Positions 34,516 through 45,939 of a DNA stretch of 64,000 bases are shown here, in pieces (position 1 is the stretch's first letter; each line of letters opens with the position of its first letter). The DNA lies in the NCBI GenBank assembly GCA_949152475.1, contig OX424561.1:27212481-27276480 (forward strand), written 5' to 3'. This DNA is from Terebella lapidaria (taxonomy: Eukaryota; Annelida; Polychaeta; Terebellida; Terebellidae). Under the pieces are notes generated by a model, which saw only the letters and a list, made by a program, of their open reading frames with translations, ran no database searches and was not told the DNA's origin. Both the position numbers and the translations under genes were made by a program.

Positions 34516-35360
34516 TACGGTGGCTCATATTCGCCAGATGGAGGAATGCACATTTTTCTTTACAGCGTTATAACGCTGTAATACAGCGTAATAACGCTCT
34601 AATTAACAGCGTAATATCGCTCTAATTTACAGCGTAATAACGCTCTAATTTACAGCGTAATTATGCTGTAATACAGCGTTATAACGCTGTAAATTAGAGC
34701 ATAATTACGCTGTAAATTAGAGCGTTATTACGCTCTATTACAGCGTTATAATGCTCTATTACAGCGTTATAACGCTCTAATTTATAGCGTAATTACGCTC
34801 TAATTTACAGCGTAATTACGCTCTAATTACAACGTTAATACGCTGTATTAGAGCGTTATTACGCTGTAATTTAAGCGTAATTACGCTGTATTAGAGCGTT
34901 ATAACACTCTAATTTACAGCGTAATTACGCTCTAATTAGAGCGTCATTACGCTGTATTAGAGCGTTATTACGCTGTAATTAGAGCGTAATTACGCTGTAA
35001 ATTACAGCGTAATAACGCTCTAATACAGTGTAATAACGCTCTAAATTACAGCGTAATAACGCTCTAAATTACACTGCGAGAGACATCATCGGACCTGCTG
35101 GTTCATCAGCTCAATCATATGAAGGGAAATCTCAAAATTACTCTGATCTAGATATGTTTATTATAAATCACGACATTGGAAATATGATGGGAAGGTGAAC
35201 GGTTCAATTTAGAGCGTAATAACGCTCTAAATTAGAGCGTTATAACGCTGTAAATTAGAGCGTTATAACGTTGTATTACAGCGTTATTACACTGTAATTA
35301 GAGCGTTATAACGCTCTAAAAAATGTGTGCTCCTCTATGTGGCGAATATGAGCTTCCGTA
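34516..35360. mobile_element. Fold-back element B with palindromic AGCGTTATAACGCT repeats
   Basis: Inverted ends begin TACGGTGGCTCATATTCGCC on the left and TACGGAAGCTCATATTCGCC on the complement of the right. They extend about 42 bp and are bounded by a 6-bp direct repeat GAAAAC (34510-34515, 35361-35366). The interior is a dense field of ~20-22-bp units built on AGCGTTATAACGCT and TACAGCGTAATTACGCTCTA variants, each self-complementary. A non-repetitive island of about 140 bp (about 35071-35210) interrupts the field. Ends and target-duplication length match element A at 9679-10482. Inserted in the last HHAT intron. Confidence 0.87.
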
Positions 35361-35366
35361 GAAAAC

Positions 35367-36010
35367 TCATCAATCAACAAAACATAAGCTAATTATGTTT
35401 TATTGAGGTATTTCGTCATAATACATGCTGTCTATACATGCAATGTACGAATCAGGCTCTGGGGCGACTGTCTGAAATCTGTGATTGTCTTGTTCTCGTT
35501 CTGTATTTCTTATTTGTGTAAAATAGTTTTGTGTTGAGTATTTCTGCAATGAATAGTACCGATATAGTTCTCGGCGGCGAGGGCACGTTACTCAATGCAC
35601 GGTAATCAGAACGACATCAAGTCTGACAAGATGGTCTTATTAGCTACCAAGCTCATTATGTTTATGCAGTGGATGAAACGGGGATTCCTCACTTCGTCAC
35701 GATCATTTCTCGCAAAAGATGGTCTTGTGTATAAAGTGCAGTTTGAATAATACAAAAGAATTTTTTTTATGTTATCATATTCCGACATATTTGTCCAATT
35801 ATATTAATACCAATGTATCGCATTCAGTGAATTCACCATTCATATTTATGATATCACCGTTTTACCATGTCACTCATAATGAATGCACAACTTCTATCAA
35901 TAAAATACGTGATGTTTTATCAATGACTGATATATCACAGTTATGCACTATATAAGGTACATATATACCGGTATGATGATCAATGCTGTTAAATGTTGTT
36001 CTATGTACAG
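35367..36010. other. End of the last HHAT intron
   Basis: A+T-rich intron sequence ending CTATGTACAG at 36010. No other feature. Confidence 0.5.
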
Positions 36011-36114
36011 GATTCCCTGTGTCCACGATGACCGTATCGCTGTTCCTCTACTTCTGTGTACAGACGTCCATGGAGGTGGCTCGATGGGAGAGGCGCAAAG
36101 TCAAAATATCCTGA
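36011..36114 (+). CDS. HHAT: HHAT-like acyltransferase, terminal exon
   Basis: Preceded by TATGTACAG, the exon completes the split Gly codon. It then reads FPVSTMTVSLFLYFCVQTS followed by MEVARWERRKVKIS and a TGA at 36112. Human HHAT ends with GWPWVTLSVLGFLYCYSH... at this place, with the same hydrophobic pattern, so this is the last transmembrane segment and cytosolic tail. The visible C-terminal part totals about 161 residues, close to the 157 from the matching Tyr to the end of human HHAT. The 5.2-kb intron before it is phase 1. Confidence 0.85.
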
Positions 36115-36556
36115 TACGGTCCCAGGATAGGACATGGATTTAGTTGGGGGTATATTCGCGATATCAAACTGTGTTTGCTATGGTTGTGTACGTGTGTAGA
36201 GGGTGATAGAGAGTCATTATGTCTATGACACGGCGATACTATACTATTATAAATTATAATTTATGTGCATGCACTTCGTTGTGCATTGGTAATCATTAGA
36301 AACATTTATCTCAATCTGTCGAAATGTACAAATACATGTATAGTACTGAAGCGAGACACTAGATTGATGTATCAGGGTGACGTGCATTTACAAATATATG
36401 ATGTCAAAACAAAAATTGGAAAAACAATGGGCGAATATACCGAATTTTCTAATGGTCCAATTGGTGTATTGATTACAAATGTGATTAGCAGTGCACTCAA
36501 CAACAACGACATCACAATGTAGGGTTTTTGACATTAGAGCGTTGGGGGCGAAGCCC
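36115..36556. other. Downstream of HHAT, with a perfect GC-rich hairpin at its end
   Basis: Includes the presumed HHAT 3' UTR. GTTGGGGGCGAAGCCCCCAAC at 36541-36561 is a perfect inverted repeat sitting at the edge of the inverted duplication. Confidence 0.5.
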
Positions 36557-37437
36557 CCAACCCTCTACATGTCTATGTGCTGACTTTTTTATGGAGGTTT
36601 CATGCCAACCTATCGACGCCCGTTTTTGCATATAAACCTTTGTTCACCTACTTCAAATGAGGATTTTCTTCGTCCTTGACATAAAATCTCTCGATTTGAT
36701 GGCAACCTTTGAATATTCCACAGATATATAAAGCATAAATAGATGTGTTAGGTTTGAGAAAATTACGCAAAACGGTCAGCTCGTCTGAAAAATGTCAAAA
36801 TGGCGGAGCCGATGGAAATTCACGTTCCCAGAATGCAAAGCAAATTTTACCGCAATGACGCGTACTTTGGAACACACAATTTTCTGTGCAGCATTTTGTG
36901 CATGCATGTACATGTAACTTTGCGTGTGGCCTTCTTTGGCGTTATGAAGTAAACACAACGATTCGTCTGCGATACCACAACTACATTTACCGTAATCTGC
37001 CATATTTTATCACTTGAGACGTGTTCCATGCTGGGTTGCGAAACCTTTTTATTAGGTTACCGGACCTATGGTCCGTAACCTATTGGCATGGCGATGCGTC
37101 CGGCGTCGTCGTCGTCCGTCGTCGTCCGTCGTCGTCCGTCGTCGTCGTCGTCGTCGTCGTCCATCAACAATTTTATCTTTAAAGTTTACGATCGAATTTT
37201 TCTGAAATTTTGCACAAAAATGCCTAAAAATATTTCGAGAGGGAGGTATTTTTTAGTTTTTTGATTTTCGCATTTTTTTCAAAATGGCAGCCGTTTTCGT
37301 CGAAAAACGGTCAATTGTGGATTTTGGCGGCCATTTTCTCAAAAACTGTTTAGTAACTTTTTTTTTTATTGATGCATAACACTCCTCATATGTACCCCTG
37401 TGACATGTATAAATTTCGTTGCGCTTGAATCGCTTGA
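36557..37437 (+). repeat. Left arm of a ~0.88-kb inverted duplication
   Basis: Reverse-complement match to 40936-41807, with few substitutions (one near 36631) and a length difference in the GTC microsatellite. It spans unique DNA plus the first ~380 bp of the Helentron-like element. Confidence 0.88.
36776..37003 (-). CDS. Small open frame of unknown function inside the inverted duplication
   Basis: 75 codons starting MADYGKCSCGIADESLC, identical in the copy at 41361-41588. It could be a first exon or chance: a CCATTTTGAC-type promoter-proximal word is near, but no splice donor is obvious and no family is recognised. Identity between copies only shows that the duplication is recent. Confidence 0.2.
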   Translation of the reverse strand: MADYGKCSCGIADESLCLLHNAKEGHTQSYMYMHAQNAAQKIVCSKVRVIAVKFALHSGNVNFHRLRHFDIFQTS

Positions 37438-39104
37438 AGTGGGCCATTTTGGGCCCAAACTCGGCCCAAATGTGACTTTCCCATGTTAAATTTTCCTATG
37501 CTTTATAATGGCACACATTAAGCCTAATATCTCACTTAATATTGAAATTAGAGACTAGGAATGAATTGTGGACATATAGGAAATGATATATGCTGAATAT
37601 TCTCGTGACCTTGAATTTGACTTTTGACCTCATTTTCAAGGTCACAGGACAAAATGGTTAATATCTCGCTTATTATCGACTTTACAGCTTAGGAATCAGT
37701 TGTGAACATATAGGAAATGATATATGCTGAATATTCTTGTGACCTTGAATTTGACCTTTGACCTCATTTTCAAGGTCACATGACAAAATGGCTAATATCT
37801 CGCTTATTATCGACTTTACAGTTTAGGAATCAATTGTGAACATATAGGAAATGATATATGCTGAATATTTTCGTGACCTTGAATTTGACCTTTGACCTTA
37901 TTTCCAAGGTCGCAGGACAAAATTGCTAATATCTCGCTTATTATCGACTTTACAGCTTAGGAATCAATTGTGAACATATAGGAAATGATATATGCTGAAT
38001 ATTCTCGTGGCCTTGAATTTGAGCTTTGACCTCATTTTCAAGGTCACAGGACAAAATGGCCAATATCTTGCTTATTAGCGACTTTACAGCTTAGGAATCG
38101 ATTGTGAACATATAGGAAATGATATATGCTGAAAATTCTCGTGACCTTGAATTTGACCTTTGACCTCATTTTCAAGGTCACAGGACAAAACGGCCAATAT
38201 CTCGCTTATTAGCGACTTTACAGCTTAGGAATCAATTGTGAACATATAGGAAATGATATATGCTGAAAATTCTCATGACCTTGAATTTGACCTTTGACCT
38301 AATTTTCAAGGTCACATGACAAAATGGCTAATATCTCGCTTATTATCGACTTTACAGCTTAGGAATCAATTGTGAACATATAGGAAATGATATATGCTGA
38401 ATATTCTCATGACCTTGAATTTGACCTTTGACCTCATTTCCAAGGTCACAGGACAAAATTGCTAATATCTCGCTTATTATCGACTTTACAGCTTAGGAAT
38501 CAATTGTGAACATATAGGAAATGATATATGCTGAATATTCTCATGACTTTGATTTTGACCTTTGAACTCATTTTGAAGGTCACAGGACAAAATGGCCAAT
38601 ATCTTGCTTATTAGCGCCTTTACAGCTTAGAAATCAATTGTGAACATATAGGAAATGATATATGCTGAATATTCTAGTGACCTTGAATTTGACTTTTGAC
38701 CTCATTTTCAAGGTCAACAGGGCAAAATGGCTAATATCTCGCTTATTATCGACTTTACAGCTTAGGAATCAATTGTGAACATATGGGAAATGATATATTC
38801 TGAATATTTTAATGATATTGAATTTGACCTTTGACCTAAATTTCAAGGTCAGTCATTTTATTTTCAAAGTCAGATTACAAAATGGCTTATATCTCGCTTA
38901 TTATCAAATTTACAGCTTAGGGGTCCATAGTGAACATATAGGAAATGATGTATGCTGAATAGTTTGGTGATCTAGAATTTAACCTTTGATCCCATTTTCA
39001 AGGTTAGAGATATGGCGATTTCAGTGGTCACCTTGAATTTGACCTTCAACTTTCTCGGCTTAACTCTGTATATTTATCCGGTAACCTTTCTAGCCCATTG
39101 GGCT
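37054..39104 (+). mobile_element. Helentron-like non-autonomous element with about eleven 134-bp repeats
   Basis: The 5' end AGGTTACCGGACC pairs with GGTCCGTAACCT just inside it. The 3' end has the complement CCGGTAACCT (39079-39088) followed by hairpin AGCCCATTGGGCT and a T run. After a (GTC)n tract and ~300 bp, units of 134 bp begin near 37557, 37691, 37825, 37959, 38093, 38227, 38361 and 38495 and continue to about 39000. Each unit carries GACCTTGAATTTGACC, TTTGACCTCATTTT and CAAGGTCAC words. Non-coding. Class inferred from architecture. Confidence 0.75.
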
Positions 39105-40315
39105 AATTTTTTAAACTGGTCTTTTAATTTGCTCAGTATGTATGTGTTATTTATATCATGATATCAGATGCAGATATTCATCATAGTATCCAATATTTTA
39201 AGGATATTCTATTGAGATTCAATATCATTTTATCAGGCGTATCTGTTTCATTGAGTTCAAAATAAATGTTTACTCATTAGGAATATGATTGAAGTACGCC
39301 TATGTTTTTCATCATAATATAGGGAATGAATTTGAATCATATGGGGGCATGATGTGGTTCAATTTTCTTTCTTTTTTTGCAGAAGGGGGGGGGGGGGGCG
39401 GGTAACGTTGTGTAAGATACATTCAGCTGTCGTGGTGCTGATGATGTGCTCGAGCTCTAATGTCGTCTCCCGCAGTTAGCTGCATTTTTTCTCAATATGA
39501 TGTGATTTATCACTATATCTCGCCATCAGGTGGTACGGGAATAAACTGCCAACGGAATTACACAACAATACAATGTATCTTGTTGATGTTTTGTAGAACT
39601 AACCTAAAAGTAGTCCATGGCACACGATCGATTCTAGATTTAACCGTCATAACAATACATATCTGAGGCCCTTGAATCTGTGTAGCCATATTAGTTACTT
39701 TTTCCATTTTCATTGAATTCGTTGGGTAAATCCCAATGTCCATAAAAATATTTTATGGATTAAATTTATTGATGTTCCCATCAGTTTGCATATGAGTCAG
39801 ACTACATATAATATTCTATTACATAATGTACCTACTTTATTGCCGAATTGTGTTCTTCTCAAAACTGGTTCCAGGGTCGAATTTCACTTGGGCCAGTAAT
39901 ATAACGGCAAAAAAGAAAACATTTTGTTGATTCTGACCAGGCGGCCAACTTACAATATACATACCATACAGGTTAACCAAAAACACTGTGTCTTCCCTAG
40001 CGACAAGTGTACATGTATTATTGGAAGATATCCTCGAATCTCCTGTGGGGAGATCGATCGATACCCGTTGATCTGTACACCGAATCCCACCATCTTTCCT
40101 CCGCAAAGATCGAAATCTCACGTGAAGGCGTTAATCGTGTGTTAAACGAAAGGTAATCGAACTATACCTTCACACTCGCGTATGGCTACATTTGCATTTA
40201 ATGTTGGACCACATTCATACTGCGCTTTGAACATTGGAAAACATCTTGCAGATGAGCAAATAATATGTTTCAAAGAAATGTTGGATATATCTTTCATCGA
40301 CGCATATTATGCAAA
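39105..40315. other. Unique DNA between repeats
   Basis: No gene recognised. A 12-14-bp G run is near 39386. Open frames are short and unsupported. Confidence 0.4.
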
Positions 40316-40918
40316 TGAAAAATTGTTGATATAATTGATTCAGGGTCAAGTCATCCTTATTGTTTACGGTTAGGTATCATATTCATATTCTTGCAATTTC
40401 GATTTTGCTGACGGTATATTGCCAGCATAATGGTGGAACAGTCTGTCTGCCACTTGTTACTATCTGAACAGATGGAGTTCCTATAGTTGCTGGAGTCTGT
40501 CGAGTTGTAATTAATTACATGAATAATACAATTCCCGTGTAGCTATTGCGACATGCTTCCATACGTGACCCGCACCATCCACAGAGCTGATTATGTAGTC
40601 ATTGAGCCGTTCATCATTTTGATGAAAATAACAACAGTATACATGGTCCTGCTTAATTCTGTGCAAACATATCGTATCGGGTATGTTTTGTCGGGCTGGT
40701 TTGTTGGGGTGTAACCAAAGCGACAATATATACATACACTTAGTCCATGCCTCGATCACTGCTTGGGGAGCGATCATCGAATAAAACATTTACCTACACA
40801 TGGACACATATATTCTTAAATCTTGAATAAACCTTGATGACATATCAATTGCAGAAAATGTCAGCTAACAGGCTGTTTCATTGCAGATGTTGTTTTTGAA
40901 AGTGATGCAAGATTTTAA
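40316..40918 (+). repeat. Left copy of a 603-bp direct repeat
   Basis: Matches 41811-42413 at a constant offset of 1495 bp with no difference noticed by eye. Part of it (GGCTGGTTTGTTGGGGTGT near 40695) is a diverged relative of the duplicated blocks at 45205 and 49706. Confidence 0.9.
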
Positions 40919-41810
40919 TGCATCACTTTTGACCTTCAAGCGATTCAAGCGCAACGAAATTTATACATGTCACAGGGGTACATATGAGGAGTGTTATGCA
41001 TCAATAAAAAAAAAAGTTACTGAACAGTTTTTGAGAAAATGGCCGCCAAAATCCACAATTGACCGTTTTTCGACGAAAACGGCTGCCATTTTGAAAAAAA
41101 ATGCGAAAATCAAAAAACTAAAAAATACCTCCCTCTCGAAATATTTTTAGGCATTTTTGTGCAAAATTTCAGAAAAATTCGATCGTAAACTTTAAAGATA
41201 AAATTGTTGATGGACGACGACGACGACGACGACGACGGACGACGACGGACGACGACGACGCCGGACGCATCGCCATGCCAATAGGTTACGGACCATAGGT
41301 CCGGTAACCTAATAAAAAGGTTTCGCAACCCAGCATGGAACACGTCTCAAGTGATAAAATATGGCAGATTACGGTAAATGTAGTTGTGGTATCGCAGACG
41401 AATCGTTGTGTTTACTTCATAACGCCAAAGAAGGCCACACGCAAAGTTACATGTACATGCATGCACAAAATGCTGCACAGAAAATTGTGTGTTCCAAAGT
41501 ACGCGTCATTGCGGTAAAATTTGCTTTGCATTCTGGGAACGTGAATTTCCATCGGCTCCGCCATTTTGACATTTTTCAGACGAGCTGACCGTTTTGCGTA
41601 ATTTTCTCAAACCTAACACATCTATTTATGCTTTATATATCTGTGGAATATTCAAAGGTTGCCATCAAATCGAGAGATTTTATGTCAAGGACGAAGAAAA
41701 TCCTCATTTGAAGTAGGTGAACAAAGGTTTATATGCCAAAACGGGCGTCGATAGGTTGGCATGAAACCTCCATAAAAAAGTCAGCACATAGACATGTAGA
41801 GGGTTGGTAT
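40919..41810 (-). repeat. Inserted inverted copy between the 603-bp direct repeats
   Basis: Positions 40936-41807 are the reverse complement of 36557-37437, including the 5' end of the Helentron-like element (ending CCGGTAACCT at 41310). A few extra bases lie at each junction. The 603-bp flanks are continuous with each other outside this insertion. Confidence 0.88.
41361..41588 (+). CDS. Second copy of the unknown 75-codon open frame
   Basis: Translation identical to 36776-37003 (minus). No recognised family; low support as a gene. Confidence 0.2.
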   Translation: MADYGKCSCGIADESLCLLHNAKEGHTQSYMYMHAQNAAQKIVCSKVRVIAVKFALHSGNVNFHRLRHFDIFQTS

Positions 41811-42413
41811 TGAAAAATTGTTGATATAATTGATTCAGGGTCAAGTCATCCTTATTGTTTACGGTTAGGTATCATATTCATATTCTTGCAATTTCGATTT
41901 TGCTGACGGTATATTGCCAGCATAATGGTGGAACAGTCTGTCTGCCACTTGTTACTATCTGAACAGATGGAGTTCCTATAGTTGCTGGAGTCTGTCGAGT
42001 TGTAATTAATTACATGAATAATACAATTCCCGTGTAGCTATTGCGACATGCTTCCATACGTGACCCGCACCATCCACAGAGCTGATTATGTAGTCATTGA
42101 GCCGTTCATCATTTTGATGAAAATAACAACAGTATACATGGTCCTGCTTAATTCTGTGCAAACATATCGTATCGGGTATGTTTTGTCGGGCTGGTTTGTT
42201 GGGGTGTAACCAAAGCGACAATATATACATACACTTAGTCCATGCCTCGATCACTGCTTGGGGAGCGATCATCGAATAAAACATTTACCTACACATGGAC
42301 ACATATATTCTTAAATCTTGAATAAACCTTGATGACATATCAATTGCAGAAAATGTCAGCTAACAGGCTGTTTCATTGCAGATGTTGTTTTTGAAAGTGA
42401 TGCAAGATTTTAA
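41811..42413 (+). repeat. Right copy of the 603-bp direct repeat
   Basis: Ends TGCAAGATTTTAA like the left copy and then enters different DNA (GTATAGTTAACAG). Confidence 0.9.
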
Positions 42414-42609
42414 GTATAGTTAACAGTTGTTAACAATGTCTGCATACTCTGTACACTTTATGCCAACCTTGCTTCAACCCTCGGTATATGGTAACATGAA
42501 TACGACTGGAGTAACCTGGCTGTAAAATATGAACCAAAAAGGGACTTGTGCAAGTTATTCTTCTATATTCAATGAAGAATAAAAAGGTGCAAGACTGATC
42601 AAATGGTAT

Positions 42610-42985
42610 GTTTTCAGTGGACGAGCAGCATAACGGGACAGCACAAGTTACTTGGGCCAAAAATATTCATATGAATATTTTCAAAGAAGTGCATTGTTCC
42701 TACAGTATTAAAAAATGTTGAAACAAAATACGAGCTCTTTGGAATTGAAGATGGAACAGAATTTGAAAGCGGTTTAAATGTTAGCAGGAACAGGCAGAAA
42801 CAGGCAGAAAATATGCACAGTTTGATGACTAGGGAAAATCACAGTTATTCATGCATGAAAACGCTGGACAGAGTAAAGAGTCTGTGTGTAGAACTCGTCA
42901 GGAAAAAGAATAGATATGAAGCACGAATTAATTCAGCTAGTTCTAAAAGTGGTTTCAGCTTTGATTGTCAAAGAAACCAATAGCA
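42610..42985 (+). pseudogene. Broken counterpart of the 48154-48528 open frame
   Basis: Follows a good acceptor (TATGTTTTCAG). Nearly the same DNA as copy 2, but one extra A in an A run near 42715 shifts the frame, and most base differences would change amino acids. No constraint is evident, so this may never have been coding. Confidence 0.35.
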
Positions 42986-43631
42986 ATAATCAACCAATAA
43001 TCAATCGCAAACGAAAGGGCTCGGAGATATTACGTAAATGCTCACGGAACGCCTGATTAAATTTAGCAATAGTATGCAAATCAGGACAAAACTGTCACCA
43101 TTTTGCCGAAAACAACTCCATTTATCAATCAAGTTGCATCATGGAAGTCATGGGTGACCAGTCATCCGTAAAGGTGCTGAACGACATTGCAAACGCATGC
43201 GACTATTCGAGATACCCCCGAAGAGTCCACTTTCTGACATTCAGTATGTCCCGGTGTGCTCTTTGAGGTAAAACTTTCACACGGGAAGGAAGGAAGTGTC
43301 GGCACGCATGGCACACGTCAAGTGCTGACGCTGGTCGGGCTACTGACCTCAGGCAATCATTTGCAAGTTTTGTTATCACATCAGACACGCATCACTTGTT
43401 CTCTGAAGCGTGGTGCCAACTCTCATGGAGGTAGTTCGCGTTTGAGAAGCAAGTTCCCACATTGGTCACCTATTGATCAAGATAGACGCGTGTCGATCCC
43501 AGTCCAGGTGACATGATGCAGGTGAAGATGGTGTGTAGCTGATAATGCCCGCTATATCACTTCATTACGTGATGCTATGTCTTGTGATATTTGTGGCAGT
43601 CGGATTTTAGGGTCTGCTAGTATACAATTAA

Positions 43632-43795
43632 GGGATGAAAACTGGTTTGCCATGATAGTTGTGACGATTAGAAACGCGCGAGGGACTGTGTCGCCGATTT
43701 GAGACCGACCCGAAGGGGAGGTCTCAAATGTGGCGGCACAGTCCCGAGTGCGTTTCTAATCGCCACAAACGTCATGGCAAACCAGTTTTTATCCC
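43632..43795. repeat. Long hairpin (arms about 75 bp) in a copy-1-specific insertion
   Basis: The left arm GGGATGAAAACTGGTTTGCC... pairs with the right arm ...GGCAAACCAGTTTTTATCCC with some mismatches, around a GACCCGAAGGGG loop. Copy 2 lacks the whole 43622-44125 insertion. The word TTTGAGACC in the arms recurs in inverted form near 44041-44066. Confidence 0.8.
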
Positions 43796-44925
43796 GATTA
43801 TGACATGGCATTACTTCTTAATTGTGTCTTACTTGATTTCCATATGTTTTTGAGCTGGAATATCGCTTATTTTGATTTCGAAGTGAATGAAGCTGCAAAG
43901 TTTTTAACCTGGGAAAGGCCCACAGTTTCGGTCCGGAAAGAAAAGGATCCATGAAATAGCTATGACAACGCACGTGTACAAGCGCATATTAAGTAAACAA
44001 AACAACGATGTCATGGCAACCAGCAGCTGGTCTCAAATGCCGGTCTCTAACACTTATTTGAGACCGGCTTTCGCTGCTCAAACATTGCCGCATCGTGGGT
44101 CTGGATGCTGATGCCATGTTATAATGCACACTATCGCCCACCTTCTTGGATTATGATGACTGGAAAAAGAGAATGTAGCAGATTGCAAGACACATTGCAG
44201 GGTATAATTCCCAAGGAGCACTGTACGAATTCTATTGCACTATTCTCTTCACTTTTATTGACATAAATATCATATATTCACAGTATTCAATATCGGTGGC
44301 TTACAACCGCCCTCAGTTTGTCGAACAGTCTCCAACAATATTTTTAAATTGCATCGAGATTTCTTAGTTTGCAACAAGATTTCTTTTGGTTTCAACTAAT
44401 TTCTTTTCGATTTCCAATAAAATCGTTCTGTTCCCAACGAGGATTTTGTTTTGTTTCCAACAATATGTTGTATGTGTCGATTGCACGTGTCGATTATATA
44501 AGAATCTAGGATTAAGTAAATGTGATAACAGTCATTATTATCATTTTTGCGGGCGCTGCTGTCCGTTAACGAAACAATACACGCATGTTATTCACGCAAC
44601 CGATGACATCAAATAACGTTTTCGGCTACCCAACACAAGACGCGAGCCTCGAATGAAACTGCTCTTCATTCGACGCCAGCGTCTTTCATTCGACGCCCGC
44701 GTATTATGAAACTAGTTCAAACGACTGTTTTTTTTTATTTGCAACTGATACCTTACGATAGATACGTTATGTAGGGACAGTGCTATGACCAGAGTGAGAA
44801 TCAGAGCAATCGGAACAGTCAAACACAAAATGCAAAATGTAGTAGTCCGTCAAATACTACACAGGTTTACTGTCCTTATCAAGTGTTTCAAGTTCTAGTC
44901 AGACTATGAAAATGATAATAATAGT

Positions 44926-45080
44926 AATAACGATGGTTTGCCAGGCGGTGTGGCGGTTTGAAGGCCCTCCTTGGTCCATTCGACGCCTTCCAGACATTGT
45001 CTGCCCTCGCCAAGGCTCGGGCAGACAATGACTGTCAGGCGTCCAACCGCCACACCGCCTGGCAAACCATCGTAATTGTT
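44926..45080. repeat. Second long hairpin in a copy-1-specific insertion
   Basis: CGATGGTTTGCCAGGCGGTG pairs with CACCGCCTGGCAAACCATCG, and an inner pair GACGCC...GTCTGCCC / GGGCAGAC...GGCGTC surrounds a short loop. The insertion (44540-45087) is absent from copy 2 and carries repeated ATTCGACGCC words. Confidence 0.82.
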
Positions 45081-45939
45081 ATATTGTCACAATAATTTAT
45101 TACATTGACATACTGTGATGAAACGATATTCATTGCCGTGTAATATCACAAACGTGTAGTCAAACAAATAAACAGAACAGTTATACTTGCCCACCTTGTT
45201 TAGGCTGGTTTGTTTTGGAGTTACCAGGACAACATTGGACCCAGGCGCTTAGTCATTGCCTCACCGACTGGGCAATGACCATCATAAAACAATCGTGACG
45301 TTGGCGATGGAAAGAGACGTATTGGGATTAATTGGTCTAAAATTACCTCGAGTTACTTTCATGGTATGGATACGTAACACTACGCACATTAGATGTTTAT
45401 TTTCGTTCTCCTATCAGTTTATGGTGACAGCAAATATGGATTTTTTTTAAACGTGAGTAGTTTCACAGCGAAGGAGACAGTGGATTCGGTTTACTAACAG
45501 CTCTGTCCTCATACTGGAGGTGCTGATCTCTGATCCATCATTGTATATTGGGATAACGAGGCTGTGTGAACAGTGTCAGACAGTGTCGAATATCATTCAA
45601 TAACTTCAAAACTAACGAGGGCAGTAATTTTGTATTTATTATCGCTAACATAATACTCTACAAAATTGCTTACCGTGTAAGAACATTATATTCAAATGGC
45701 AAAACCTTAGAAAAATAATGAAATACGCCGTTCGTCGGCCACGTTGGACCACGGAAAAGCCTCGAGTGCCGAGTGAAGCATATAGTATGATACCCATGCA
45801 AAGGCAATGAAATTATCGAAATTCCCACACACATACAACTGTCCTACATTGTCTGTCACCAAACTGCTATTTCGGGTATACCAGTAGAAATACCTCACGT
45901 ATCAGCTTATGTGATACATTACTATTGAATCTGGCACAG

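Noticed and set aside
40511-40789. 92-codon minus-strand open frame repeated identically at 42006-42284
   Set aside because: Both copies lie in the recently duplicated 603-bp repeat, so identity is no evidence of selection, and the region is a relative of non-coding parts of the blocks at 45205 and 49706.
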